Origin: Dyella amyloliquefaciens
Lineage (GTDB): Bacteria; Pseudomonadota; Gammaproteobacteria; Xanthomonadales; Rhodanobacteraceae
Direction of reading: 5' to 3'
Assembly (NCBI RefSeq): GCF_004296575.1
Contig: NZ_SAYT01000002.1
Span: 735,313 to 799,312, forward strand
DNA length: 64,000 nt
In this document: positions 24,919 through 33,731 of the stretch, piece by piece
Numbering within the stretch: the stretch's first letter is position 1
Layout: each line of letters starts with the position of its first letter
Program-made: the position numbers and the translations under genes
The notes under the pieces: model-generated
Told to the model about the DNA's origin: nothing
Database searches by the model: none
Seen by the model: only the letters and a program-made list of their open reading frames with translations

Positions 24919-26130
24919 ATGCTGCCCCCGCTCAAGACCATCAAGAACGGCTTGCATCGCACCACCGAGGCACTGGCGGCGGAGCTGGCAAAACCGGGCA
25001 CGCCAACGCCCGATTGGAATGCGCTCGAATGGCGACTGGCCTCGGTGTCGGCCGTGGTGCACGGTGTATCGCCCCTGCTCAGCCAACGCTGCACGTGGCA
25101 GGCACCGGATTGGCAGCCGTTTCTCGCAGCACAGTGCGAGCATGTCGAGCAGCGACACCGGCGAGTTGCGACGCTGTTGCAACAGATCGACCTGGCTGCG
25201 CGCTCCGCAGGCGTGGCCATCGTTCCGCTGAAAGGCAGCGCCCTGCATGCCATGGGCCTCTACGTGCCTGGCGAACGCCCCATGGCCGATATCGACCTGC
25301 TGGTGCGCGAAGCCGATGCGGCAGAAGCTTCGCGGTTGCTGCAGGATCTTTGCTATGTGGAATCGTTCAATGCGTGGAAGCACCGTGTGTTCAAGCCGCA
25401 TGGGGCTGAGCCACGGGCCGTGCTGGGTGAACACCGTGACACGCCGATCAATGTCGAGCTGCATATCCGTATCCAGGAACGTCTTCCCGTCTCTCCGGTA
25501 GACATTTCGGGGCGGGTCCATCCGTCTCAGCCTCACGCTGGTCTGAATGCCTATCCATCGACCGCTGCGTTGATGAGTCATTTGCTGCTGCACGCGGCGG
25601 GAAATATCTGCAATCGCAGTTTCCGCCTCCTTCATATGCACGACATCGCCCTTCTATCGACGCGCATGACACCTGATGACTGGCACAACTGTCTCGACGA
25701 ACGTCTCTCGGGACCGGCATGGTGGGCGCTACCGCCGCTGACGCTGGTGGCGCGCTATTACCAGGGCGTTGTTCCCGAGGCCGTTCTGGAACGGCTGCAC
25801 GCCACCTGCCCATCGATCTTGAGGATCATCTCGCGCCATCAGACCCTCACGCAGGTGTCCTGCTCCGATCTGTGGCTGCATGCATTCTCCGGCATCGAAT
25901 GGTCGCGCTCGCTCACCGAAGTGACGCTCTACCTGAGGAACCGTATCCGCCCGCCCCAGGGAGCGGTCAACGAACGCAATGACATGGCACGTACCCAACT
26001 GTGGCTGAGGGACCAGCCATGGGTCACCGCACCACAGAAGCGGCGCGTGCTGACCTGGCTGACCCAGCCTGTGCCGCGCATGGACACGATGTATGCGGTG
26101 CGCGCTGCCCTGGAGCCCTCTGCAGCCTGA
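24919..26130 (+). CDS. Nucleotidyltransferase-fold protein (NTP_transf_5 type)
   Basis: A 403-residue protein with the polymerase-beta-like nucleotidyltransferase signature in VPLKGSALHAMGLYVPGERPMADIDLLVRE: the G-S pair followed by the D-x-D metal site. The rest is alpha-helical with a His-rich middle (SHLLLHAAGNICNRSF, HMHDIALL). This family of uncharacterised nucleotidyltransferases often sits beside HprK-like kinases in peptide- or glycan-modifying clusters. It is translated right after the radical SAM gene and ends 10 bases from the convergent glycosyltransferase gene. Confidence 0.78.
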   Translation: MLPPLKTIKNGLHRTTEALAAELAKPGTPTPDWNALEWRLASVSAVVHGVSPLLSQRCTWQAPDWQPFLAAQCEHVEQRHRRVATLLQQIDLAARSAGVAIVPLKGSALHAMGLYVPGERPMADIDLLVREADAAEASRLLQDLCYVESFNAWKHRVFKPHGAEPRAVLGEHRDTPINVELHIRIQERLPVSPVDISGRVHPSQPHAGLNAYPSTAALMSHLLLHAAGNICNRSFRLLHMHDIALLSTRMTPDDWHNCLDERLSGPAWWALPPLTLVARYYQGVVPEAVLERLHATCPSILRIISRHQTLTQVSCSDLWLHAFSGIEWSRSLTEVTLYLRNRIRPPQGAVNERNDMARTQLWLRDQPWVTAPQKRRVLTWLTQPVPRMDTMYAVRAALEPSAA

Positions 26131-26139
26131 TCCACCACG

Positions 26140-27252
26140 TCAGCCGTCGAGACCGCCCGTGAGCAACTGCAGGTACAGCGTCTCGAACGACTTCGCGGTG
26201 TAGTCCGCATCTTCCAGCATGGCCTTGCGTTGTGCTGCCAGGGCCATACGCAATCGCAGCGGTTCGTCAGTGAGCACCCGCGCGATGGCGCCTGCAAGCG
26301 CCGACCAGTCGCCAACCGGCACCGCGAGCGCTGCCTTGGGCGACCATTCGGCGATATGCCCCACCTCCGTGCCGACCGTAGGGACCCCGACAGCCGCCGC
26401 CTCGAGCAGTACCAGCGGCCCCGCTTCGTGGCATGACGACATCACCAACAGGTCGGCCCGCTCCATCAGCGGACGCAGTTCGCGCTGTGTCTTGAAGCCG
26501 AGCAGGCGGACATGGCGTTCCAGGTCAAGCTGGCGAACCAGCTGATGAACCTCGCCATGCAGCGTGTCCACGCCGACGATATCCATGCTGAACGCAACGC
26601 CCTTTCGCGCCAACACGGCGAGCGCGCGCAGCAGGGTCGCCTGGTCCTTGACGCGGTTGAGGCTGGCGACGTGAATCAGCTTCGCGGTGCCGTGATGGCG
26701 CTCGCGCGGACACAACGGTGGCCAGGAACGCAGATCGACGCCGAGCGGTACGCGGCGTCCCTGGATACGCAGCTTCCGCAGCGAATCGACGATGGGCCGG
26801 CTTGCCCCGGTGACGATGTCCGCAGCGCGCAGCACCACGGCCTCCCGCATCCGGCCTTTCCAGCGCCGACGCCCGCCGTAGTCGATCTCGTCCATCGCCA
26901 CGAGTTCCCCGCCGGCGACATGCACCAGGCTGGGCAGGCCCAGCAGCCTCGCCGCCGCTACCGCCACGAGTCCACACGATCCGGAGAAGATCGCATGCAC
27001 GAGGTCGAACGGTCCGCGGCGATGTTCCTCGCGGATCGCCGCAATCGCACGGATACGCGACCAGCCATCGCCAATGTTGTGCACGGTGGCACCGGACAAG
27101 CCCCAGCGGTCCGCCGCCGGCTCCTGACGCAGCGCAAAGACATGGACTTCATGCACGCGGGCCAGCCGCTCGATCAATGCCAGCAGCACGGGAATCACGC
27201 GGAACTCGCCCGTACGGTCCACGCCACCCGGCACCACCAGCGCGAGCTTCAC
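26140..27252 (-). CDS. GT4-type glycosyltransferase
   Basis: A 370-residue GT-B glycosyltransferase: N-terminal Rossmann part (LALVVPGGVDRTGEFRVIPVLLALIERLA) and C-terminal nucleotide-sugar part with LIHVASLNRVKDQATLLRAL, HVRLLGFKTQRELRPLMERADLLVMSS and the EX7E-type block CHEAGPLVLLEAAAVGVPTVGTEVG. The GTG start at 27252 overlaps the stop of the preceding gene (GTGA), so it is translated by coupling. It is the last gene of the 32.7-26.1 kb operon. Donor and acceptor sugars are not predictable. Confidence 0.87.
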   Translation of the reverse strand: MKLALVVPGGVDRTGEFRVIPVLLALIERLARVHEVHVFALRQEPAADRWGLSGATVHNIGDGWSRIRAIAAIREEHRRGPFDLVHAIFSGSCGLVAVAAARLLGLPSLVHVAGGELVAMDEIDYGGRRRWKGRMREAVVLRAADIVTGASRPIVDSLRKLRIQGRRVPLGVDLRSWPPLCPRERHHGTAKLIHVASLNRVKDQATLLRALAVLARKGVAFSMDIVGVDTLHGEVHQLVRQLDLERHVRLLGFKTQRELRPLMERADLLVMSSCHEAGPLVLLEAAAVGVPTVGTEVGHIAEWSPKAALAVPVGDWSALAGAIARVLTDEPLRLRMALAAQRKAMLEDADYTAKSFETLYLQLLTGGLDG

Positions 27253-28385
27253 GAGGCCCTCCGCCACCGTTGCTGGATGACTTGCGCATAGGCGCGCGTC
27301 CACAGGCGCCCCACGGTATCGAACGATAGCGATGCATCGAAATGGGCGCGCACGCGGTCACGCGGCAGGTCATTCGTGCCAGCGCGAATCAACGCGGCAG
27401 CCAGGGCCGATGCGTCGCCCCGTGGCCACAGATGTCCGACCGTGCCGTTCGCGGTGAATGCGCGGAATGACGGAATGTCCGTGACCACCGGCCTGACGCC
27501 ACAGGCCATCGCCTCGAGCAGCGCGTAGCCACTACCTTCCACGTGGCTGGCCGAGATGTACAGGTCGGCAGCGCGCATCAGCGATTCCACGAGCGCGTGG
27601 GCCACCTTGCCCATGAGGTGCACGCGACCCGCCAGTCGCGCATCGGCGTCGATGCAGCGCCGCACGTCTTCCATCAACGGCGCGCTGCCGAAAGCGCACC
27701 ACAGATGCAGCTCCGGCAGGTGAGGCACCGCCTGGGCGATGCCTTCGAGCATGGTCAATGGGTCCTTGTTGCGATTGAGGTGACCCACCCAGAGCACACA
27801 GGGATCGCCGTACAGACCCGTCGCCAGTCGCGCCTGCGCCTGGCTGCCCGGCGTGAAGTGGCTGCTGGACTCGGGTATGGCGAAGAGCGGGGTCGACGTC
27901 CCGAACAAACCGGCTTCGATGAACGGGCGCGCCTGTTCCAGTGCGGTGAACGCCACGCCGGAAGCCACTCCATACCAGCGGCGCCATAGTGGTCGCCGCC
28001 ACCAGCGCGGCGGACGATTGGCATGATCCTGCAGCACGATGGGCACCTGTGGCAGGTGCCCGGCCAGGGCGAAGGTTTCCTCTGCAAACCCCAACCCGTT
28101 CACGTGGATCACATCGACATCCAGTGCTTCGAGCAGACGGGCCACGAGGTGACCACGATCCACAGGCCGCTTCGCGCCATCGATGCTGGCGAACCGATAG
28201 TCGACACCGTGCCGTTCCACCCGCTCCGAACGCAGCGCCAGCTGGATCACCGAAACACGCGTGCCGCTGGCACACACCGCCTCGGCCACGTTCGGCAACG
28301 ACGGCCAGTGATGAAACACCTCGTCCGGCCCCCATTCCAGTGGAGGGACCACGAAATTGATCTGCGCAACATGCACGGAGCCCAC
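27249..28385 (-). CDS. GT4-type glycosyltransferase
   Basis: A 378-residue GT-B glycosyltransferase with VLWVGHLNRNKDPLTMLEGIAQ, GRVHLMGKVAHALVESLMRAADLYISAS and the EX7E block HVEGSGYALLEAMACGVRPVVTD in the C-terminal half. A GTG at 28376 with GGTGGG before it is an alternative start. It follows the radical SAM gene by a few bases and overlaps the next glycosyltransferase gene. Together the two would add two sugars to the product of the cluster. Confidence 0.87.
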   Translation of the reverse strand: MGSVHVAQINFVVPPLEWGPDEVFHHWPSLPNVAEAVCASGTRVSVIQLALRSERVERHGVDYRFASIDGAKRPVDRGHLVARLLEALDVDVIHVNGLGFAEETFALAGHLPQVPIVLQDHANRPPRWWRRPLWRRWYGVASGVAFTALEQARPFIEAGLFGTSTPLFAIPESSSHFTPGSQAQARLATGLYGDPCVLWVGHLNRNKDPLTMLEGIAQAVPHLPELHLWCAFGSAPLMEDVRRCIDADARLAGRVHLMGKVAHALVESLMRAADLYISASHVEGSGYALLEAMACGVRPVVTDIPSFRAFTANGTVGHLWPRGDASALAAALIRAGTNDLPRDRVRAHFDASLSFDTVGRLWTRAYAQVIQQRWRRAS

Positions 28386-28389
28386 CGAT

Positions 28390-29895
28390 TCAGAGTCCCG
28401 AGACCTGCGGCATGCGCAGCCGCACCAGACGGTTGGCGAGATCGAGCTCCCATGGGCGGTCGTAGCGGCGGTAGCGATAACGCCACGCCGCCGCCGTGCT
28501 AAGCGCCCGCTTGGCCCACGGTGGCGAGCGCATGTCCTGCACGGTGGGATAGCGGCAACGCAGCACCGTCACAAAATCATGGATGCGCTGGCGCATGCGG
28601 TCGGTCAGCCACGGCGCATCGGCATGGCACGTGTAATTGACCCATCGCGGCTGGGCCCACTCTTCCACGGTCGTGGGAAAAACCACAGGCTCGCCGTTGA
28701 GATCGAGCAGTGGCGCCGAGGGTCGCCTGGCGCGGTCCTTTTCGTTGCGGCTGAATTCCGGCAGCGGCGTGTAGACGTAGACCACGACCTCGCTGTGCGG
28801 ATTGATCTTCTTCAACTCGCGGATGAACTCGAAGGTATGTTCGGTTTCCTCTTCGGTGTTTTCCGGGGGCGCGACCATGAAGGACAGCTCGGGAATCACC
28901 CCGTTTCGCCGGCACGCCTCGACCGCCGCGACGGTCTGATCGGGTCGCGTGCCCTTGCGGATGTCCTTGAGCATCTGGCCACTGGGCGATTCCGCACCGA
29001 TGTAGGCCATGCGCAGCCGGCTCTTGCGCACCAGCTTCCAGGCCCGGTCGGACAGCTTGAGCAAGGCATCGGAGCGTGCATAGCACCACCATGGCATCTC
29101 ATGGCGCGCCATGACTTCGAGCAGCGGGATCATGTCTTCCTCGCGGTCGAAGAAATTGTGGTCGAAGTACTGCACCGAGTCGGCGCCCAACTCGTACTTG
29201 AGATAACTCAGGTCGCGGTCGAGCCGCTCTGCCGACGACAGCATCGTCGTGCCACCGAACATCGCCGCCACGCCACAGAACGTGCAGCGGAACCGGCAAC
29301 CGATCGCGGCCTGGTGCGCTGCCGTGCGTCTGCCGAGATAAGTGCGTGCGAGATAGCCACGTGGATCGCCGAGCTTTTCGTAGGGCAGCACGCGCCCGGG
29401 GTCGGCATGGCTAAAGCGGCGCGGTGCATTGTGGATCGTGGCACCACCTCGCTTCCACGATAGTCCATCGATACCGGCGACATCGGGCACCGCCGCCTTG
29501 CCCAGCGCCGCGACCAGTTCGCTGAAGGTCTGCTCGCCCTGGCCGCGGATGGCGTAGTCGACATACGGCGCCGCGAGCGCCGCTTCGGTGTTGAGCGTCG
29601 GAAAATAGCCTCCCCAGGTGATCGGCACCCGGGGATGGCGCGCGCGGATGGCCTTGGACAGCGCGATGGCCGGCGCCAGCTGCGGGCCACCCATCACGCT
29701 GATGCCCACGGCATGGAAGCGCTCGCTTTCCATCGCGCGCAGCGCTTCGTTGACCACATCGCGGTCGACGTTGCCGTCGACGATGCGGCTGCGACCTGTC
29801 CGGTCCAACGTCGCGGCGAGGTTCAGCAGCGACAGCGGGAATCGCGCGCTGGAGCGGGAGGTGATGGTCGGGTTGATCAGCAGTGTGTTGGTCAT
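28390..29895 (-). CDS. B12-binding-type radical SAM enzyme (second)
   Basis: The 501-residue protein has an N-terminal B12-binding-like domain (LLINPTITSRSSARFPLSLLNLAATLD, FHAVGISVMGGPQLAPAIALSKAIRARHPRVPITWGGYFPTL) and the radical SAM cluster in IGCRFRCTFCGVAA (C-x3-C-x2-C), then QYFDHNFFDREEDM and GAESPSGQMLKDIRKG. It differs clearly from the first radical SAM gene, so the two are not a recent duplication. The start at 29895 is the ATG of MTNTLLINP; the longer open frame is an artefact reading through the neighbouring gene. A methyltransferase gene precedes it by 20 bases. Confidence 0.9.
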   Translation of the reverse strand: MTNTLLINPTITSRSSARFPLSLLNLAATLDRTGRSRIVDGNVDRDVVNEALRAMESERFHAVGISVMGGPQLAPAIALSKAIRARHPRVPITWGGYFPTLNTEAALAAPYVDYAIRGQGEQTFSELVAALGKAAVPDVAGIDGLSWKRGGATIHNAPRRFSHADPGRVLPYEKLGDPRGYLARTYLGRRTAAHQAAIGCRFRCTFCGVAAMFGGTTMLSSAERLDRDLSYLKYELGADSVQYFDHNFFDREEDMIPLLEVMARHEMPWWCYARSDALLKLSDRAWKLVRKSRLRMAYIGAESPSGQMLKDIRKGTRPDQTVAAVEACRRNGVIPELSFMVAPPENTEEETEHTFEFIRELKKINPHSEVVVYVYTPLPEFSRNEKDRARRPSAPLLDLNGEPVVFPTTVEEWAQPRWVNYTCHADAPWLTDRMRQRIHDFVTVLRCRYPTVQDMRSPPWAKRALSTAAAWRYRYRRYDRPWELDLANRLVRLRMPQVSGL

Positions 29896-29915
29896 GGGCG
29901 TGATCCGGGCAACCG

Positions 29916-30614
29916 TCAGGGCAGCCGCCTCAGCTGGAAGACGATGGTCACAGGCACCTGCAGTGCCATCGGGTCGAAGCGCGCTCCGTCGGGTACGTCC
30001 GAGGGGTCGAGCATGGGTTCGACCACCTCCTCGATCTCCAGGCCGAGCGCCGCACAGGCTGCGTGCCAATGGCTGTACAGATGGGTGATGTGTCGTATCG
30101 CGTAACGCTGACCACCCGACTTGAAGTCGCGCAGCCAACCCAGCGCGTGCCCGATCGGGTGCACGTCGCTGCACAACAACAGACCGCCGGGACGCGTCAC
30201 GCGGCGCAGTTCCGCCAGCGGGCGCTCCAGGTTGTCGATATGTCCGAGCACCAGCCCGCTCAACGTGAGATCGGCCCAGGCGTTCGGCATCGGCAAGGCG
30301 GCAAGATCGCCCTGCACCAGCTCGATCACGGCATCGCCCCGCACACCGGCCAGCTCCTCGCCAGCACGATCGAGCATTGCCGGCGACGCATCCACGCCGG
30401 TGACGCGTGTCGCGCCACGGCGCAGCGCATGCAACATGTACCGGCCGCTGCCGCAGCCAGCGTCGAGCACGGAATAGCCCTCCAGGCGTGCGGGCAGCAG
30501 GGCAAGCATCGCCCGCTCTTCCGCAAGCATCACCGGGTTGTGGGCCCGCGCCGGATAATTCGGTGCCCACAACGCATACGCTTCGAGCGGATCGAGTATC
30601 GGTGGACGCGACAT
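29916..30614 (-). CDS. SAM-dependent class I methyltransferase
   Basis: A 232-residue methyltransferase with motif I VLDAGCGSGRYMLHAL, acidic GVDASPAML, GDLAALPMPNAWADLTLSGLVLGHI and post-motif LRRVTRPGGLLLCSDVHPIG. The ATG at 30614 shares one base with the stop of the upstream amidohydrolase (TGATG). The substrate is not evident; the ubiE/bioC-like layout fits small-molecule methylation in the cluster. Confidence 0.87.
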   Translation of the reverse strand: MSRPPILDPLEAYALWAPNYPARAHNPVMLAEERAMLALLPARLEGYSVLDAGCGSGRYMLHALRRGATRVTGVDASPAMLDRAGEELAGVRGDAVIELVQGDLAALPMPNAWADLTLSGLVLGHIDNLERPLAELRRVTRPGGLLLCSDVHPIGHALGWLRDFKSGGQRYAIRHITHLYSHWHAACAALGLEIEEVVEPMLDPSDVPDGARFDPMALQVPVTIVFQLRRLP

Positions 30615-31843
30615 CACTGCTGCACCTCCATCCTCAGGTCATACACCTGGCCTGGGCGTGCAGGCACCGCTTCGAGTCCCGGCTCCATCGCCATCAGCGC
30701 AGGCTCCGCCAGCTCGCGTGCAATCAGCTTGGGCCGTCCATCCAGCATGACCGGAACGACATCGATGCCCGCGGCATCGAACCACTCGGCAAAGTCGGGA
30801 TCGGCAATACGCGGAAGGCCCTCGCGCACCACGGCTCGAATGTTGCTGCGATCGATGCCGAGCAGGCTGTCGGCGGCGGCACCACCCTTGTCCTCCACGA
30901 TAAACATGTCCGCGGGCGCTCCCGGCATCAGGCTTCCGCGCGAGCCCAGGCGCAGGAGGCGCGATGCCTCGGTCGTCACCAGTGCAAGCAGCTGCGCCGA
31001 GGAGAGCTCCCCCTGCGCCATCGCGACATGCAATTCTTCAAGCAGATCGCGTGCACCGCTCAAGCGCGAATCGGTGCCCAGCGTGAGGCAACCCGCAGCG
31101 TGCAGGCGCCGTGGCTCGAGCGTGGCGCCGAGCAGGTTGAGGTTGCTCGACGGGCACCACACCACGCTCGCACCCACCTCGACGATACGTTCGATGTCGC
31201 GCTCATGCAGGCCCACCCCATGAATCAGCACCGAGTTCGCCGCGAGGCAACCCAGCTGGTCCAGCAGGGACAACTCGGACTGTGCGGCTTCGTCGGTGCC
31301 CTCCGCGAGGTGGATCATCCACGGCTTGTCGGGTGGCGTCGCCGCGAAGCTGTCCTTCACCGGCGGTCCGTAGCTGGGCCAGCCGAGCGCGTAGCTCCAG
31401 CCATGCCCTCGTACCAGGGCCACGGGAAAATCGGCGGCATCCAGCACCGGGTGCCATGGATCGTGATGCGCCACGCACGTCGTGCCGGCCAGCAGGTTCT
31501 TCAGTGCGCCATGCCGCATGCGAAGAGCCTTGGGATGCCGCAAGACGGCGGCCACCGTCGCCTGCTCGAAATGCGACTGGAAGGCTTCGATCCAGGCGTA
31601 GCTGTTGGCGAACGGTGCATCGTGCGCCAGCGGTGGCACCGCGTTGACATGCAGGTGATCGTGCGCGTTGATCAGGCCGGGAAACACCAGGTGACCGCGC
31701 AGGTCGACCCGGTAAGCCCAGGATGCCGGCGAGGATGCTACGCGACCTTCGCGAATCGACAGCGGCGCACGCGAAACGCTGCCCGGAAGGACGATCCCCG
31801 CACGTTGCAGGCTGACGCTTGGTGTCGGCGGCAAGGTGTCCAT
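30614..31843 (-). CDS. Metal-dependent amidohydrolase (cytosine deaminase-like)
   Basis: A 409-residue amidohydrolase-superfamily enzyme. It has a beta-sandwich start, then the metal site FPGLINAHDHLHVNAV, HHDPWH, IHLAEG with the second histidine, VLIHGVGL, and the aspartate in LGTDSRLSGARDLLEE, followed by SRGSLMPGAPADMFIV. The family hydrolyses or deaminates C-N bonds in purines, pyrimidines and other small molecules. In this operon it probably trims or deaminates a biosynthetic intermediate. The ATG is 4 bases after the preceding stop. Confidence 0.83.
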   Translation of the reverse strand: MDTLPPTPSVSLQRAGIVLPGSVSRAPLSIREGRVASSPASWAYRVDLRGHLVFPGLINAHDHLHVNAVPPLAHDAPFANSYAWIEAFQSHFEQATVAAVLRHPKALRMRHGALKNLLAGTTCVAHHDPWHPVLDAADFPVALVRGHGWSYALGWPSYGPPVKDSFAATPPDKPWMIHLAEGTDEAAQSELSLLDQLGCLAANSVLIHGVGLHERDIERIVEVGASVVWCPSSNLNLLGATLEPRRLHAAGCLTLGTDSRLSGARDLLEELHVAMAQGELSSAQLLALVTTEASRLLRLGSRGSLMPGAPADMFIVEDKGGAAADSLLGIDRSNIRAVVREGLPRIADPDFAEWFDAAGIDVVPVMLDGRPKLIARELAEPALMAMEPGLEAVPARPGQVYDLRMEVQQ

Positions 31844-31847
31844 CGGC

Positions 31848-32738
31848 TCACCGCCGACGCATCACGATGAGGAAATGGTCGCCCATGTCGCGCAGCAGCG
31901 GCAGGCCACCCAAGCGGTCATCCAGCCACCCCAGCCTCTCGCACCAGCGGCGATGGCGGCGGTAGTAGTCGACCAGATACGGTGGCGGCAGGAACAAGCT
32001 CAGTGCGCGGTAGCCATCGAGCGCGAAGTGTTCGGCGAAGGCACGATAGAACTCGCGTGGCAGGTAGTAGTACGTCCAGATCGTGTGGCGATTCATGCCC
32101 ACCGCGGTGGCGCCACGACTGGCACGCACGCCTGCCCTTTTGAGGCGACCGCGCAACGCGTAATGCATCACTTCCCACGGGCAGATGCGACCGATGACAG
32201 AAAAGACCAGGTGGCCGCCAGGCTTGAGCAATCGAGCGCATTCACCCGCGACGGATTGCATGTCGGGCACGCAATTGAGGGGTCCGAAGTTCGAGTAGAT
32301 GCCATCGAACTGCTCCTGGAGCTGGCCGAGCTGTTGTATGCCCAGGTGCGCGACCGTCACCCGGGACTCCAGCCCGGCAACGGCGGCACGCGACCTCGTG
32401 CGCCCGACCATCTGAGGGGACCAGTCGGTGGCGGCCACCTGGTAACCACACCGCGCGAATTCGATGGCATCGATGCCGGTGCCACAGCCGAGGTCGAGCA
32501 GGCTGGAACCCACGGGAATCTTTTCAAGCACGGTCTCCCACAGGGAAACCCGCATGCGCTGGATCAGTTCGTTGTTGCCGCGCGGCCCGTCGTAGTCGGC
32601 TGCCACGCTGTCGAAAGCGCGCTGGGTATCGAGCAGCTGGCCTTCATCCAGCGGCGACGTCCAGACAGCCCGGCGCTCCATCCGCACGACGGCGCCCTCC
32701 TGCCCGCTACCCAATCCGTGCTGTCCGCTCATGTCCAT
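31848..32738 (-). CDS. SAM-dependent class I methyltransferase
   Basis: A 296-residue methyltransferase: SLLDLGCGTGIDAIEFARCGYQVAATDWSPQM (motif I and acidic loop), then GIYSNFGPLNCVPDM and ARLLKPGGHLVFSVIG. A longer C-terminal part with aromatic residues (TIWTYYYLPREFYRAF) makes it distinct from the other methyltransferase of the operon. GGAG stands 5 bases before the ATG. It is the first gene of the operon that runs down to 26.1 kb, and promoter C lies about 70 bases upstream. Confidence 0.85.
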   Translation of the reverse strand: MDMSGQHGLGSGQEGAVVRMERRAVWTSPLDEGQLLDTQRAFDSVAADYDGPRGNNELIQRMRVSLWETVLEKIPVGSSLLDLGCGTGIDAIEFARCGYQVAATDWSPQMVGRTRSRAAVAGLESRVTVAHLGIQQLGQLQEQFDGIYSNFGPLNCVPDMQSVAGECARLLKPGGHLVFSVIGRICPWEVMHYALRGRLKRAGVRASRGATAVGMNRHTIWTYYYLPREFYRAFAEHFALDGYRALSLFLPPPYLVDYYRRHRRWCERLGWLDDRLGGLPLLRDMGDHFLIVMRRR

Positions 32739-32817
32739 TCACGCTCCGACCTGCTGCCATCGACTGATTGCTCACTCGTGCATCGCATCGCCACGCATGG
32801 CGCAACCATCCTTGACG

Positions 32818-32846
32818 TGAGTGCTTTTGCGCAGACCTTTGGTTGA
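32818..32846 (-). promoter_or_regulatory. Predicted ECF-sigma promoter C (methyltransferase operon)
   Basis: On the minus strand TCAACC, 16 bases, then GCACTCA. One base of the -35 part differs from the other sites. It lies between the end of the polysaccharide operon and the methyltransferase gene that heads the 32.7-26.1 kb operon. An open frame of 26 codons (32809-32729) starts just behind it and overlaps the methyltransferase start. Confidence 0.6.
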
Positions 32847-32888
32847 ATGGCTCGCGCGAGCCGGGCCATCTCCTTCGCGGCGTGGGAC

Positions 32889-33731
32889 CTAGCCTCTGCG
32901 GCGCGCCGCATTGCGCGCGACACCCGCAAACGCGCCCAGCCCCAGTCCGGCGAGCAGGCCGATGCCATAGGTCAACACGGGATTGGGAAAGGCCTGTCGC
33001 TCCGGCACGTACGCGGGCCAGGGCAACGAGGTCTCGTAGGTGAAGTTGGGGCTCAACCGCATCGCCAGATCGCTCTGCTGCATCTGAAGGTTGCGAATGT
33101 CCTCGCTCTTGCTGGCAAGCAGCACGCTGACCAGCGAGGCATCCTTCCCGCCCGCATCGTCCTTGCGGGCTGCCTGCAGCAGGCGATCGCGATCGGCCAG
33201 CGCCTCCTTCAATTCCGTCTGCACTTCGTCCAGGCGGGCATGCGCCAACGACAATGGCGTGGCTTCCATACCGCGGTGGACGGCGCGCAACTGCGCCACC
33301 GTGGCCTCGGCGAACTGGCGGGCCTGCGCCGGGGACTCGCCACGCACATTCACGCGCACCATCGGCCCCGCATAGGGCAGCGGCTCCAGCTTCAGGCTCT
33401 TGCGATAGAGCTGCGCCTCCCGCGAAGCCGGCGCAAGGCCAAGGCTCCCGGTGACGTCGTTCTGGAACGCCGTCGTCTGCAAGCGCTCCAGCACTCGGGC
33501 GATCGGTTCCACCTTGGGATCCTGCCCCTGAGGTACCTGCCCCACCTGGCCAATCAGGATCCACGCCGAAGCCTCCCATTGCCGCCTCGCCAGGTGCGCA
33601 AACGCGTAGGTGCCGGCCAGCACCAGCACCAGCACGGCCAGGCACCACTTCCACTCGCGAACCAGGATCCGCCACATGTCGATCAGGTAGATCTCGTCCC
33701 TTTCCATGGTCACCGGCTTGTTGAAGTTCAT
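32889..33731 (-). CDS. Wzz-type polysaccharide chain-length protein
   Basis: The 280-residue protein has two membrane segments, one near residues 28-48 (WKWCLAVLVLVLAGTYAFA) and one near the C-terminus (PVLTYGIGLLAGLGLGAFAGV), around a periplasmic helical region, with the proline-rich PNPVL just before the second helix. This is the Wzz/PCP layout without a kinase domain. It sets chain length with Wzy. Its ATG overlaps the stop of the polymerase gene (ATGA). It ends the operon that begins at 41.1 kb. Confidence 0.85.
   Translation of the reverse strand: MNFNKPVTMERDEIYLIDMWRILVREWKWCLAVLVLVLAGTYAFAHLARRQWEASAWILIGQVGQVPQGQDPKVEPIARVLERLQTTAFQNDVTGSLGLAPASREAQLYRKSLKLEPLPYAGPMVRVNVRGESPAQARQFAEATVAQLRAVHRGMEATPLSLAHARLDEVQTELKEALADRDRLLQAARKDDAGGKDASLVSVLLASKSEDIRNLQMQQSDLAMRLSPNFTYETSLPWPAYVPERQAFPNPVLTYGIGLLAGLGLGAFAGVARNAARRRG

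Noticed and set aside
28390-30570. 726-codon minus-strand frame as one fused protein
   Set aside because: Only the part from 29895 onward is radical SAM; the rest is an out-of-frame reading of the methyltransferase gene.
20341-32738. Classical lasso-peptide cluster
   Set aside because: No asparagine-synthetase-like cyclase, no B1/B2 leader protease and no precursor gene were found; only the kinase, nucleotidyltransferase and exporter types recall it.
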